Part shown: positions 51,905 to 59,781 of the stretch, piece after piece
How positions within the stretch are numbered: position 1 is the stretch's first letter
How the letters are laid out: every line of letters begins with the position of its first letter
Source: Streptomyces sp. Root1304
GTDB taxonomy: Bacteria > Actinomycetota > Actinomycetes > Streptomycetales > Streptomycetaceae
Direction of reading: 5' to 3'
Length of the DNA stretch: 64,000 nucleotides
Assembly (NCBI RefSeq): GCF_001426405.1
Contig: NZ_LMEP01000024.1
Coordinates: 290,678-354,677, forward strand
Program-made: the position numbers and the translations under genes
Notes under the pieces: generated by a model
The model's input: the letters and a program-made list of their open reading frames with translations, nothing else
Told to the model about the DNA's origin: nothing
Databases searched by the model: none

Positions 51905-51913
51905 TGTGGAAAA
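51905..51913 (-). other. DnaA-box-like TTTTCCACA
   Basis: On the minus strand this 9-mer fits a relaxed DnaA-box consensus. It lies in the same divergent gap, 22 bases before the 3-hydroxyacyl-CoA dehydrogenase start. Confidence 0.3.
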
Positions 51914-51934
51914 CCCATCGGGGAGGATCACTCC

Positions 51935-53608
51935 ATGAGCGCCAACGTGACCGTCAGGGGGAGCGACGACGTGACCGCCAGTGAGACCGCCGCAGAGGGA
52001 CAGGACCGCGCCGCCGCCGTGGAAGCCGGGGAATCAGGGCCCGCGGGAGCCGTGGAAACCACGCCCGCCGGAGCCGTGGGGGACGCCGTCGGCCGGGACC
52101 GCACCGTCGCCGTCGTCGGCACCGGGACCATGGGCCAGGGGATCGCCCAGGTCGCACTGGTCGCCGGTCACCCCGTGCGCCTCTACGACAGCGCCCCGGG
52201 CCGGGCCGCCGAGGCCGTCGCCGCCCTCACCGCCCGCCTGGACCGGCTCGTGGAGAAGGGGCGCCTCGACGCCGCCGCCCGTGAGGCCGCCGTCGGCCGG
52301 CTGTACGCGGCCGAGGACCCCGCCGAGCTCGCGGACGCCGCCCTCGTGATCGAGGCGATCGTCGAGGACCTCTCCGTCAAGCAGCGGCTCTTCGCCGACC
52401 TGGAGAAGATCGTCGGCGACGACACCGTCCTCGCCACCAACACCTCCTCCCTCTCCGTCACCGCCATCGCGGGAGGGCTCCGGCTGCCCGGGCGCTTCGT
52501 CGGACTGCACTTCTTCAACCCGGCGCCGCTGCTCCCGCTCGTCGAGGTCGTCAGCGGCTTCGCCACCGACCCGGACGTCGCCACACGCGCGTACGGGACG
52601 GTGAAGGGCTGGGGCAAGACGCCGGTGCGCTGCGCCGACACCCCCGGCTTCATCGTGAACCGGATCGCCCGCCCCTTCTACGCCGAGGCGCTGCGGGTGT
52701 TCGAGGAGGGCGCGGCGGACCCGGCCACCATCGACGCCGCGCTGCGCGAGTGCGGCGGCTTCCGCATGGGCCCCTTCGAGCTGACCGACCTCATCGGTCA
52801 GGACGTGAACGAGGCCGTCACCCGCTCCGTCTGGGAGTCCTTCCACCAGGACCCCAAGTTCACGCCCTCGCTCGCGCAGCGGCGGCTCGTGGAGTCGGGG
52901 CGGCTCGGCCGGAAGACGGGCCGTGGCTGGTTCTCGTACGAGGACGGCGCCGAGCGGCCCGAGCCGCACACGGCGGCCCCGGCGCAGGCGCCCGGCCGGA
53001 TCACCGTCCGGGGCGACCTCGGGCCGGCGGAACCGCTGGTCGGCCTCTTCGAGGCGGCCGGGATCACGGTCCGGCGCAAGAAGGGCAGCGGTTGCGTCGA
53101 GCTGCCGAGCGGCGCCGAGCTCAACCTCGCGGACGGCGAGACGTCCTTCGAGTACCAGAAGGACGACATCGTCTACTTCGACCTCGCGCTCGACTACGCG
53201 GCGGCGAGCCGGATCGTGCTGTCGACCCGCGAGGGCGTCGATCCCGAGGCCCTCGCCGAGGCGGTCGGGCTCTTCCAGGCGCTCGGCAAGCAGGTGTCCG
53301 TGATCGGAGACGTGCCCGGCATGATCGTGGCCCGTACGGTCGCGATGCTGGCCGATCTGGCCGCCGACGCCGTCGACCGGGGCGTCGCCACCGCCGAGGA
53401 CGTGGACACCGCGATGCGGCTCGGGGTCAACTACCCGGCGGGTCCGCTGGAGTGGGCCGGAAAGGTCGGCCACGCGCGCGTACGGGAGCTGCTGGACGCG
53501 ATGCACGAGCGCTGCCCGTCGGGGCGGTACGCGCCCAGCCTCGCCACCGCGCGCCGCGCCTTCGTCGAGGACGCCCGGGACGACCGGGACGGGGAGGACT
53601 CCCGATGA
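51935..53608 (+). CDS. 3-hydroxyacyl-CoA dehydrogenase (PaaH/PaaC-type)
   Basis: A 557-residue NAD-dependent dehydrogenase: a 50-residue Ala/Thr-rich leader, Rossmann motif VAVVGTGTMGQGIAQVALVAGH, the conserved NTSSLSVTAIA and LHFFNPAPLLPLVEVV, then two C-terminal 3HCDH domains (DTPGFIVNRIARPFY; DVPGMIVARTVAM). Two-domain enzymes of this length include PaaH, which oxidises 3-hydroxyadipyl-CoA late in phenylacetate degradation; the shared operator with paaN supports that role. The ATG is preceded by GGGGAGG at eight bases. Coupled to the TetR gene by ATGA. Confidence 0.88.
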   Translation: MSANVTVRGSDDVTASETAAEGQDRAAAVEAGESGPAGAVETTPAGAVGDAVGRDRTVAVVGTGTMGQGIAQVALVAGHPVRLYDSAPGRAAEAVAALTARLDRLVEKGRLDAAAREAAVGRLYAAEDPAELADAALVIEAIVEDLSVKQRLFADLEKIVGDDTVLATNTSSLSVTAIAGGLRLPGRFVGLHFFNPAPLLPLVEVVSGFATDPDVATRAYGTVKGWGKTPVRCADTPGFIVNRIARPFYAEALRVFEEGAADPATIDAALRECGGFRMGPFELTDLIGQDVNEAVTRSVWESFHQDPKFTPSLAQRRLVESGRLGRKTGRGWFSYEDGAERPEPHTAAPAQAPGRITVRGDLGPAEPLVGLFEAAGITVRRKKGSGCVELPSGAELNLADGETSFEYQKDDIVYFDLALDYAAASRIVLSTREGVDPEALAEAVGLFQALGKQVSVIGDVPGMIVARTVAMLADLAADAVDRGVATAEDVDTAMRLGVNYPAGPLEWAGKVGHARVRELLDAMHERCPSGRYAPSLATARRAFVEDARDDRDGEDSR

Positions 53609-54198
53609 CCACCGCCAAGCGCGACACGTACACCCCCGAGACGCTGCTCTCCGTCGCCGTCCGGGTCTTCAACGAGCGCGGTTACGACGGCACGTCGATG
53701 GAGCACCTGTCCAAGGCGGCCGGGATCTCCAAGTCGTCGATCTACCACCACGTGTCCGGCAAGGAGGAGCTGCTGCGGCGCGCGGTCAGCCGGGCGCTCG
53801 ACGGGCTCTTCGCGATCCTCGACGAGCCGGGCGCCGTGCGCGGGCGGGCCGTCGAGCGGGTCGAGTACGTCACGCGCCGCACGGTCGAGGTTCTGATCGC
53901 GGAGCTTCCGTACGTGACGCTGCTGCTGCGGGTGCGCGGCAACACGGGCACCGAGCGGTGGGCGATGGAGCGGCGGCGGGAGTTCGACCACCGGGTGGCC
54001 GAGCTGCTGAGGGCCGCCGCGGAGGAGGGCGACCTGCGGGCGGACGTGGACATCCGGCTCGCGACCCGGCTGCTCTTCGGCATGATCAACTCGTTGGTGG
54101 AGTGGTACCGGCCGCACCCGGACGCGACGGCTGAGCGCGAGCAGCTCGCGGAGACCGTCGCGCACCTGGCCTTCGACGGGCTGCGGACGGCTCGCTGA
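53605..54198 (+). CDS. TetR-family regulator, candidate PaaR-type repressor
   Basis: A 197-residue TetR protein: HTH (TLLSVAVRVFNERGYDGTSMEHLSKAAGISKSSIYHHVSGKEELLRRAV) then a helical ligand domain (ATRLLFGMINSLVEWYRP). It is the last gene of the 3-hydroxyacyl-CoA dehydrogenase operon (ATGA overlap, GGGGAGG upstream). It is the only TetR gene in the window and three near-identical TetR-like palindromes flank catabolic genes here, so it is the best candidate to bind them; phenylacetyl-CoA would be the expected inducer. Binding and ligand are inferred. Confidence 0.85.
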   Translation: MTTAKRDTYTPETLLSVAVRVFNERGYDGTSMEHLSKAAGISKSSIYHHVSGKEELLRRAVSRALDGLFAILDEPGAVRGRAVERVEYVTRRTVEVLIAELPYVTLLLRVRGNTGTERWAMERRREFDHRVAELLRAAAEEGDLRADVDIRLATRLLFGMINSLVEWYRPHPDATAEREQLAETVAHLAFDGLRTAR

Positions 54199-54283
54199 GG
54201 GCGTGAGGCCGTGGCCCGGGGGCGACCGCCCGGAGCCCGCCTGGGGCCCCTCCTGCGGTGTCCCAGGACCGGACCGGCCCCGG

Positions 54284-54343
54284 GTCCTGCCCCGGGCCGC
54301 CCCGCGCCGTCCCGTCCTGCCCCGGGCCGCCCCGCGCCGTCCC
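54284..54343. repeat. 30-bp perfect tandem duplication
   Basis: Two identical 30-base units (54284-54313 and 54314-54343) lie in the gap between the convergent TetR and Lrp genes, directly followed by the hairpin at 54348. Confidence 0.8.
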
Positions 54344-54347
54344 CTCC

Positions 54348-54369
54348 CGCCCCGGGCATCCCCGGGGCG
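54348..54369. terminator. Hairpin between convergent TetR and Lrp genes
   Basis: CGCCCCGGG pairs with CCCGGGGCG across a 4-base loop. The Lrp stop codon lies 14 bases to the right. Confidence 0.6.
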
Positions 54370-54382
54370 GCCGGCCGGGCCC

Positions 54383-54985
54383 TCAGCCGCGCGGGTCCGC
54401 GTTCAGGTCCGTCTCCTCGAAGACCAGCAGCGTGCGCGTGGACAGCACCTCCGGGATCGCCTGCAGCCGGGTGAGGACCAGCTCGCGCAGCGTCCGGTTG
54501 TCCGGGGTGTGCACCAGCAGCAGGACGTCGAAATCCCCGCTGACCAGCGCGATGTGCGTGGCGCCCGGCAGCGCCCTGAGCTGCTCGCGGACCGTGCGCC
54601 AGGAGTTCTGGACGATCTTGAGCGTGATGTAGGCGGAGGCGCCGTGCCCCGCCCGCTCGTGGTTGACGCGGGCGCTGAAGCCGCGGATCACCCCGTCGTC
54701 GATGAGCCGGTTGATGCGCGCGTACGCGTTCGCCCGCGACACGTGCACCCGCTCGGCCACGGAGCGCACCGAGGCGCGGCCGTCCGTTTGCAGCAACCGC
54801 AGGATGTCGCGGTCGATCGCGTCCAGCGGGCGTGCCGGAAGCGCGCCCGTCGGCGTGCCGATCGGGGCGCTCAGCGCCTCCCCGGGAACCTCGCCCCCGG
54901 CCCCGTCGAGGGCGCCTCCCGTGTCCTCGCCCGGATCGCCGCCCGGAGCCCCGCTCCGGTCGACGGCCATTTGTTCATCCGCCAT
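54383..54985 (-). CDS. Lrp/AsnC-family regulator divergent from the keto-acid dehydrogenase genes
   Basis: A 200-residue Lrp-type protein with a 55-residue Gly/Ala/Pro-rich leader, HTH (DAIDRDILRLLQTDGRASVRSVAERVHVSRANAYARINRLIDDGVI) and a C-terminal RAM ligand-sensing domain (THIALVSGDFDVLLLVHTPDNRTLRELVLTRLQ). The ATG at 54985 is preceded by GAGAGG; an ATG five codons later is possible. Lrp proteins divergent from branched-chain keto-acid dehydrogenase operons (BkdR type) respond to branched-chain amino acids, the likely role here. Confidence 0.9.
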   Translation of the reverse strand: MADEQMAVDRSGAPGGDPGEDTGGALDGAGGEVPGEALSAPIGTPTGALPARPLDAIDRDILRLLQTDGRASVRSVAERVHVSRANAYARINRLIDDGVIRGFSARVNHERAGHGASAYITLKIVQNSWRTVREQLRALPGATHIALVSGDFDVLLLVHTPDNRTLRELVLTRLQAIPEVLSTRTLLVFEETDLNADPRG

Positions 54986-55030
54986 GTCCCCCCGCCTCTC
55001 TCCGGTGGACGACCTGCACACATCCCAGGC

Positions 55031-55052
55031 TGTGGAGAACCGTTTGTCCACA
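55031..55052. other. Inverted pair of DnaA-box-like 9-mers
   Basis: TGTGGAGAA (55031-55039, minus-strand TTCTCCACA) faces a perfect TTGTCCACA (55044-55052) across four bases, in the Lrp-bkdA divergent gap. Confidence 0.5.
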
Positions 55053-55086
55053 GGCTGGAGGTGCCTGTAGCCAAAATGCCTCCACG

Positions 55087-55104
55087 ACCGAACAATCGGT
55101 AGGT
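55087..55104. promoter_or_regulatory. PaaR-like TetR operator, site 3 (bkd promoter)
   Basis: ACCGAACAATCGGTAGGT, 16 of 18 bases identical to site 1. It lies about 68 bases before the chosen TTG start of the E1-alpha gene. Confidence 0.65.
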
Positions 55105-55171
55105 GAGGCGCACCACACTCGCGCCACCCGCCTTCGGGTCTTATGCCCGCTCCCACGAGGAGGTGGACTCG

Positions 55172-56323
55172 TTGCAACAGCGCAGTTCGACAGTCCAAGA
55201 GCCGCCCGGTGCCGTCCCGACCTACCGGCCGACCCCGCCGCCGGCGTGGCAGCCGCGCACCGACCCCACCCCGCTGCTGCCCGAGACCGAGCCGCTGCGC
55301 GTGCTCGGCACGGACGCCGTGGCCGACGCCGACCCCGCGCTGCTGCTCCGGCTCTACGCGGAGCTGGTCCGCGGCCGCCGGTACAACACGCAGGCCACCG
55401 CCCTCACCAAGCAGGGCCGGCTCGCCGTGTACCCGTCCACCACCGGCCAGGAGGCGAGCGAGATCGCCGCCGCCCTCGCCCTGGAGGACCGGGACTGGCT
55501 CTTCCCCTCGTACCGCGACACGCTCGCGGCGGTCGCCCGCGGCCTCGACCCCGTACAGGCGCTGACCCTGCTGCGCGGCGACTGGCACACCGGGTACGAC
55601 CCGCGCGAGCACCGCATAGCGCCGCTCTGCACCCCGCTGGCGACCCAGCTGCCGCACGCGGTGGGCCTGGCCCACGCCGCCCGCCTCAAGGGTGACGACG
55701 TGGTCGCGCTCGCCATGGTCGGCGACGGCGGCACCAGCGAGGGCGACTTCCACGAGGCGCTGAACTTCGCGGCCGTCTGGCAGGCCCCCGTGGTCTTCCT
55801 CGTGCAGAACAACGGCTTCGCGATCTCCGTACCGCTCGCCAAGCAGACCGCCGCCCCCTCCCTCGCGCACAAGGCCGTCGGATACGGGATGCCCGGCCGT
55901 CTCGTCGACGGCAACGACGCGGTCGCCGTCCACCAGGTGCTGACCGAGGCCGTGGCCCGCGCCCGGCGCGGCGGCGGCCCGACCCTGGTCGAGGCCATCA
56001 CGTACCGGATCGACGCCCACACCAACGCCGACGACGCCACCCGCTACCGCGCGGCCGGCGAGGTCGAGGCCTGGCGGGCGCACGACCCGATCCTGATCCT
56101 CGAACGGGAACTCACCGAGCGGGGTCTGCTCGACGAGGACGGCAGGCGGGCGGCCGCGGAGGCCGCCGAGACGATGGCCGCCGACCTGCGGGAGCGGATG
56201 AACGCCGACCCGGTGCTCGACCCGATGGACCTCTTCTCGCACGTGTACGCGGAGCAGACCGCGCAGCTGCGCGAACAGGCGGCGCAGCTGCGCGCCGAGC
56301 TCGAAGCCGAGGGTGAGGCGTGA
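55172..56323 (+). CDS. bkdA: Branched-chain alpha-keto acid dehydrogenase E1 alpha subunit
   Basis: A 383-residue thiamine-diphosphate enzyme subunit: TPP/Mg motif GDGGTSEGDFHEALNFAAVWQAPVVFLVQNNGFAIS, substrate-channel YPSTTGQEASEIAAALAL, and phosphorylation-loop-like TYRIDAHTNADD. The TTG at 55172 is chosen because GAGGAGG lies eight bases upstream; an upstream GTG at 55103 would start inside the operator. With E1-beta and E2 it converts branched-chain keto acids to acyl-CoA starter units for fatty acid and polyketide synthesis. A pyruvate dehydrogenase-type specificity cannot be ruled out. Confidence 0.9.
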   Translation: MQQRSSTVQEPPGAVPTYRPTPPPAWQPRTDPTPLLPETEPLRVLGTDAVADADPALLLRLYAELVRGRRYNTQATALTKQGRLAVYPSTTGQEASEIAAALALEDRDWLFPSYRDTLAAVARGLDPVQALTLLRGDWHTGYDPREHRIAPLCTPLATQLPHAVGLAHAARLKGDDVVALAMVGDGGTSEGDFHEALNFAAVWQAPVVFLVQNNGFAISVPLAKQTAAPSLAHKAVGYGMPGRLVDGNDAVAVHQVLTEAVARARRGGGPTLVEAITYRIDAHTNADDATRYRAAGEVEAWRAHDPILILERELTERGLLDEDGRRAAAEAAETMAADLRERMNADPVLDPMDLFSHVYAEQTAQLREQAAQLRAELEAEGEA

Positions 56324-57369
56324 TGACGACGGCGACGACCGGACCCGCGGCGGACAGGACCGCCGCGAAGGCCGGCAAGCCCAAGCCGGCCACGATGGCG
56401 CAGGCGCTCCAGCGCGCCATGCGCGACGCGATGGCCGAGGACCCGACCGTCCATGTGATGGGTGAGGACGTCGGCACCCTGGGCGGTGTCTTCCGGGTCA
56501 CCGACGGACTCGCCAAGGAGTTCGGCGAGGACCGCTGCACGGACACGCCGCTGGCCGAGGCGGGCATCCTCGGCGCGGCCGTCGGCATGGCGATGTACGG
56601 GCTGCGGCCGGTCGTCGAGATGCAGTTCGACGCGTTCGCGTACCCGGCGTTCGAGCAGCTGATCTCCCACGTGGCGAAGATGCGGAACCGGACGCGCGGC
56701 GCGATGCCGATGCCGATCGTGATCCGTGTCCCGTACGGCGGCGGGATCGGCGGCGTCGAGCACCACAGCGACTCCTCCGAGGCCTACTACATGGCCACCC
56801 CCGGACTGCACGTCGTCACCCCGGCCACGGTCGAGGACGCCTACGGGCTGCTGCGCGCGGCCATCGCCTCCGACGACCCGGTGGTCTTCCTGGAGCCCAA
56901 GCGGCTCTACTGGTCCAAGTCCGACTGGTCCCCCGAGGCGCCCGCGCCCGTCGAGCCGATCGGCAGGGCCGTCGTCCGGCGCCCCGGCACCGGGGCCACC
57001 CTGATCACCTACGGCCCCTCGGTGCCGGTCTGCCTGGAGGCGGCCGAGGCCGCCCAGGCCGAGGGCTGGGACCTGGAGGTCGTCGACCTGCGCTCGCTCG
57101 TGCCGTTCGACGACGAGACCGTCTGCGCCTCGGTGCGGCGCACCGGCCGCGCGGTCGTGGTGCACGAGTCCACCGGCTTCGGCGGCCCCGGCGCGGAGAT
57201 CGCCGCGCGCGTCACCGAGCGCTGCTTCCACCATCTGGAGGCACCGGTGCTGCGGGTCGCGGGCTTCGACATCCCCTACCCGCCGCCGATGCTGGAGCGG
57301 CACCACCTGCCGGGCGTGGACCGGGTCCTGGACGCGGTGGCGCGACTGCAGTGGGAGGCGGGGAGCTGA
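56323..57369 (+). CDS. bkdB: Branched-chain alpha-keto acid dehydrogenase E1 beta subunit
   Basis: A 348-residue transketolase-type beta subunit (GEDVGTLGGVFRVTDGL, EMQFDAFAYPAFEQLISHVAKM, PYGGGIGGVEHHSDSSEAYYM, C-terminal FDIPYPPPMLERHHLP). It completes the E1 heterotetramer active site. The ATG at 56323 overlaps the E1-alpha stop (TGATG); a GTG one codon earlier is equally possible. Same operon as E1-alpha and E2. Confidence 0.93.
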   Translation: MTTATTGPAADRTAAKAGKPKPATMAQALQRAMRDAMAEDPTVHVMGEDVGTLGGVFRVTDGLAKEFGEDRCTDTPLAEAGILGAAVGMAMYGLRPVVEMQFDAFAYPAFEQLISHVAKMRNRTRGAMPMPIVIRVPYGGGIGGVEHHSDSSEAYYMATPGLHVVTPATVEDAYGLLRAAIASDDPVVFLEPKRLYWSKSDWSPEAPAPVEPIGRAVVRRPGTGATLITYGPSVPVCLEAAEAAQAEGWDLEVVDLRSLVPFDDETVCASVRRTGRAVVVHESTGFGGPGAEIAARVTERCFHHLEAPVLRVAGFDIPYPPPMLERHHLPGVDRVLDAVARLQWEAGS

Positions 57370-58823
57370 TGGCCCAGGTGCTGGAGTTCAAGCTGCCCGA
57401 CCTCGGTGAGGGACTCACCGAGGCGGAGATCGTGCGCTGGCTGGTCGCCGTCGGCGACGTCGTCGCGATCGACCAGCCGGTCGTCGAGGTCGAGACGGCC
57501 AAGGCGATGGTCGAGGTGCCCTGCCCGTACGGCGGGGTGGTCACCGCCCGGTTCGGCGAGGAGGGCACCGAACTGCCCGTCGGAGCGCCGCTCCTGACGG
57601 TCGCGGTGGGTGGCACGGGCGCGCCGGAGGAGCGCGCGGAAGCGGCTCCGGGAGCCGCGCCCACGGCGGGCAGGGCCGCCGCCGAGGCCGCCGAATCCGC
57701 CGTGTCCTCGGAGTATTCGGGCAATGTGCTCGTCGGATACGGCACGGCCGGGCCCGCGGCCCGCCGCCGCCGGGTACGGCACGAGAGCCCGGCCGCGGCA
57801 CGGGCCACCGCCCCTGCCCCCACCCCTGTCGCCGTTGCGGCCCCGACCCCGGCTCCGGCTCCGGTCGCCGTGGCGGTCGGTGGGCACGCGGGGCCGGTGC
57901 CGGTCATCTCGCCGCTGGTGCGGAAGCTGGCCAGGGACCGGGGGCTCGATCTGCGGGAGGTGCGCGGATCGGGGCCCGAGGGGCTGATCCTGCGGGCCGA
58001 CGTGGAGCTGGCCCTCACGGCCCTGGAGCGGACGGCCGCACCCGCGACCACCGCGCCCGTCGTCGCCGCGCCCGCTGTCCCGGCGTCCCTCTCGACGTCC
58101 GCGCCGGCGTCCGCTCTGGTGGCAGCCCCCGCCGTCGCCGAGCGGATTCCGCTGCGCGGGGTGCGCGGCGCCGTCGCGGACAAGCTGTCCCGCAGCCGTA
58201 CGGAGATCCCGGACGCGACCTGCTGGGTCGACGCCGACGCGACCGAGCTGATGGCGGCGCGGACCGCGATGAACGCGGCGGGCGGGCCGAAGATCTCCCT
58301 GCTCGCGCTCCTCGCCCGGATCTGCGTCCACGCCCTGAGCCGGTTCCCCGAGCTCAACTCGACCGTGGACACCACCGCCCGGGAGATCGTCCGGCTGCCG
58401 GCCGTGCACCTCGGCTTCGCCGCCCAGACCCCGCGCGGCCTGGTCGTCCCCGTGGTCAAGGACGCCGGGTCCCGTACGACGGAGTCGCTGACGGCCGAGT
58501 TCGCCCGGCTGACGGAGGCCGCCCGGCAGTCCGCGCTCACCCCGGCCGATCTCACCGGCGGCACGTTCACCCTGAACAACTACGGGGTGTTCGGGGTCGA
58601 CGGCTCCACGCCGATCATCAACCACCCCGAGGCCGCCATGCTCGGCGTCGGCCGGATCATCCCGAAACCCTGGGTCCACCAGGGCGAACTGGCCGTCCGC
58701 CAGGTCGTGCAGCTGTCGTTCACCTTCGACCACCGCGTCTGCGACGGCGGTACGGCGGGCGGCTTCCTGCGGTACGTGGCCGACTGTGTCGAGCAGCCCG
58801 CGGTCCTGCTCCGCACACTCTGA
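57369..58823 (+). CDS. bkdC: Dihydrolipoamide acyltransferase E2 subunit
   Basis: A 484-residue E2 protein: one N-terminal lipoyl domain with Lys45 in VETAKAMVEVP, a long Ala/Pro linker, a peripheral-subunit-binding domain (SPLVRKLARDRGLDLREVRGSGPEG), a second Ala-rich linker and the catalytic domain ending FDHRVCDGG (His455, Asp459). It takes the acyl group from E1 and transfers it to CoA. The E3 gene is not in the window. Start overlaps the E1-beta stop (TGATG). Confidence 0.94.
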   Translation: MAQVLEFKLPDLGEGLTEAEIVRWLVAVGDVVAIDQPVVEVETAKAMVEVPCPYGGVVTARFGEEGTELPVGAPLLTVAVGGTGAPEERAEAAPGAAPTAGRAAAEAAESAVSSEYSGNVLVGYGTAGPAARRRRVRHESPAAARATAPAPTPVAVAAPTPAPAPVAVAVGGHAGPVPVISPLVRKLARDRGLDLREVRGSGPEGLILRADVELALTALERTAAPATTAPVVAAPAVPASLSTSAPASALVAAPAVAERIPLRGVRGAVADKLSRSRTEIPDATCWVDADATELMAARTAMNAAGGPKISLLALLARICVHALSRFPELNSTVDTTAREIVRLPAVHLGFAAQTPRGLVVPVVKDAGSRTTESLTAEFARLTEAARQSALTPADLTGGTFTLNNYGVFGVDGSTPIINHPEAAMLGVGRIIPKPWVHQGELAVRQVVQLSFTFDHRVCDGGTAGGFLRYVADCVEQPAVLLRTL

Positions 58824-58855
58824 AGCCCCGCCCCCACCAGGGGCCGCGGCCGTTC

Positions 58856-58899
58856 CCGCCGTCCGTGCCGTCTCGACCAGGAGACGCGCCGGACGGCGG
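58856..58899 (+). terminator. Two-stem hairpin after the bkd operon
   Basis: An outer 10-bp stem (58856-58865 with 58890-58899) and an inner 6-bp stem (58869-58874 with 58881-58886) are separated by a 3x3 internal loop, 33 bases after the E2 stop. A strong candidate for the end of the operon. Confidence 0.7.
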
Positions 58900-58926
58900 T
58901 GGCCGTCGGCGGCCCATACTGCTGGG

Positions 58927-59781
58927 GTGACCACACCACATGACGCCGTCGTGCTCGCCGGAGGCGCCGCCACGCGCCTCGGCGGCGCCGACAAGCCCGG
59001 AGTACGGGTCGGAGGCCGGGCGCTCCTCGACCGGGTCCTCACGGCCTGCGGCGGCGCGGACCGGACCGTGGTCGTCGGCGACGCCCGGCCGACCGTCCGC
59101 CCCGTCCGCTGGACCCGCGAGGACCCGCCCGGCGGAGGCCCGCTGGCCGCCCTCGGCGCGGGCGTGCGGGAGACCGGGGCCGAGGTCCTGCTCGTCCTCT
59201 CCGCCGACCTGCCCTTCCTCGACGAGGACACCGTCCGGCGCCTGCTCGGGGCGCTCGCCGAGGACCCCGACGCCGAGGCCGCGCTCCTCACCGACGCCGA
59301 CGGGCGGGACCAGCCGCTCGTCGCCGCCTACCGGGCCGCCCCGCTCCGCCGCGAACTGGCCCGCGCCGCCGAGCCGCACGGCACCCTCGCGGGCGGTCCG
59401 CTGCGCCTGCTCACCGGAGCGCTGCGCCTCACCCGGGTCGCCGCCGGGCCCCTGGCCTCCTTCGACTGCGACACCTGGGAGGACATCGCCACGGCGCGGG
59501 CCCGGATCAGGGAGCATGGGAGCGTGCTGGATGAATGGATCACCGCAGTCAAGGACGAACTGGGCATCGAGCTGGACGTCGACACCGGCGTACTGCTGGA
59601 CCTGGCCCGGGACGCCGCCCACGGGGTGGCCCGCCCCGCCGCGCCCCTGACCACCTTCCTGGTCGGATACGCGGCGGCGCGCGCGGGCGCCGACGGCGGG
59701 CCCGAGGCGGTCGCCGAGGCGGCCCGGAAGGCCGCCGCGCTGGCCCAGCGCTGGGCCGCCGAGCAGGACGAGGCCGGATGA
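58927..59781 (+). CDS. MobA-like nucleotidyltransferase fused to a DUF6457-type domain
   Basis: Residues 1-190 form a MobA-type nucleotidyltransferase with VVLAGGAATRLGGADKP and LSADLPFLDEDTV; residues about 200-284 form a helical domain (VLDEWITAVKDELGIELDVDTGVLLDLARDAAHG) of the DUF6457 type, often a separate small gene. MobA attaches GMP to molybdopterin. The adjacent moeA (four-base overlap) supports molybdenum cofactor work. The GTG at 58927 gives the expected MobA N-terminus. Confidence 0.88.
   Translation: MTTPHDAVVLAGGAATRLGGADKPGVRVGGRALLDRVLTACGGADRTVVVGDARPTVRPVRWTREDPPGGGPLAALGAGVRETGAEVLLVLSADLPFLDEDTVRRLLGALAEDPDAEAALLTDADGRDQPLVAAYRAAPLRRELARAAEPHGTLAGGPLRLLTGALRLTRVAAGPLASFDCDTWEDIATARARIREHGSVLDEWITAVKDELGIELDVDTGVLLDLARDAAHGVARPAAPLTTFLVGYAAARAGADGGPEAVAEAARKAAALAQRWAAEQDEAG

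Noticed and set aside
55103..55171. Upstream GTG start for the E1-alpha gene
   Set aside because: It would begin inside the TetR-type palindrome, has no good Shine-Dalgarno, and the TTG at 55172 has GAGGAGG at the right spacing.
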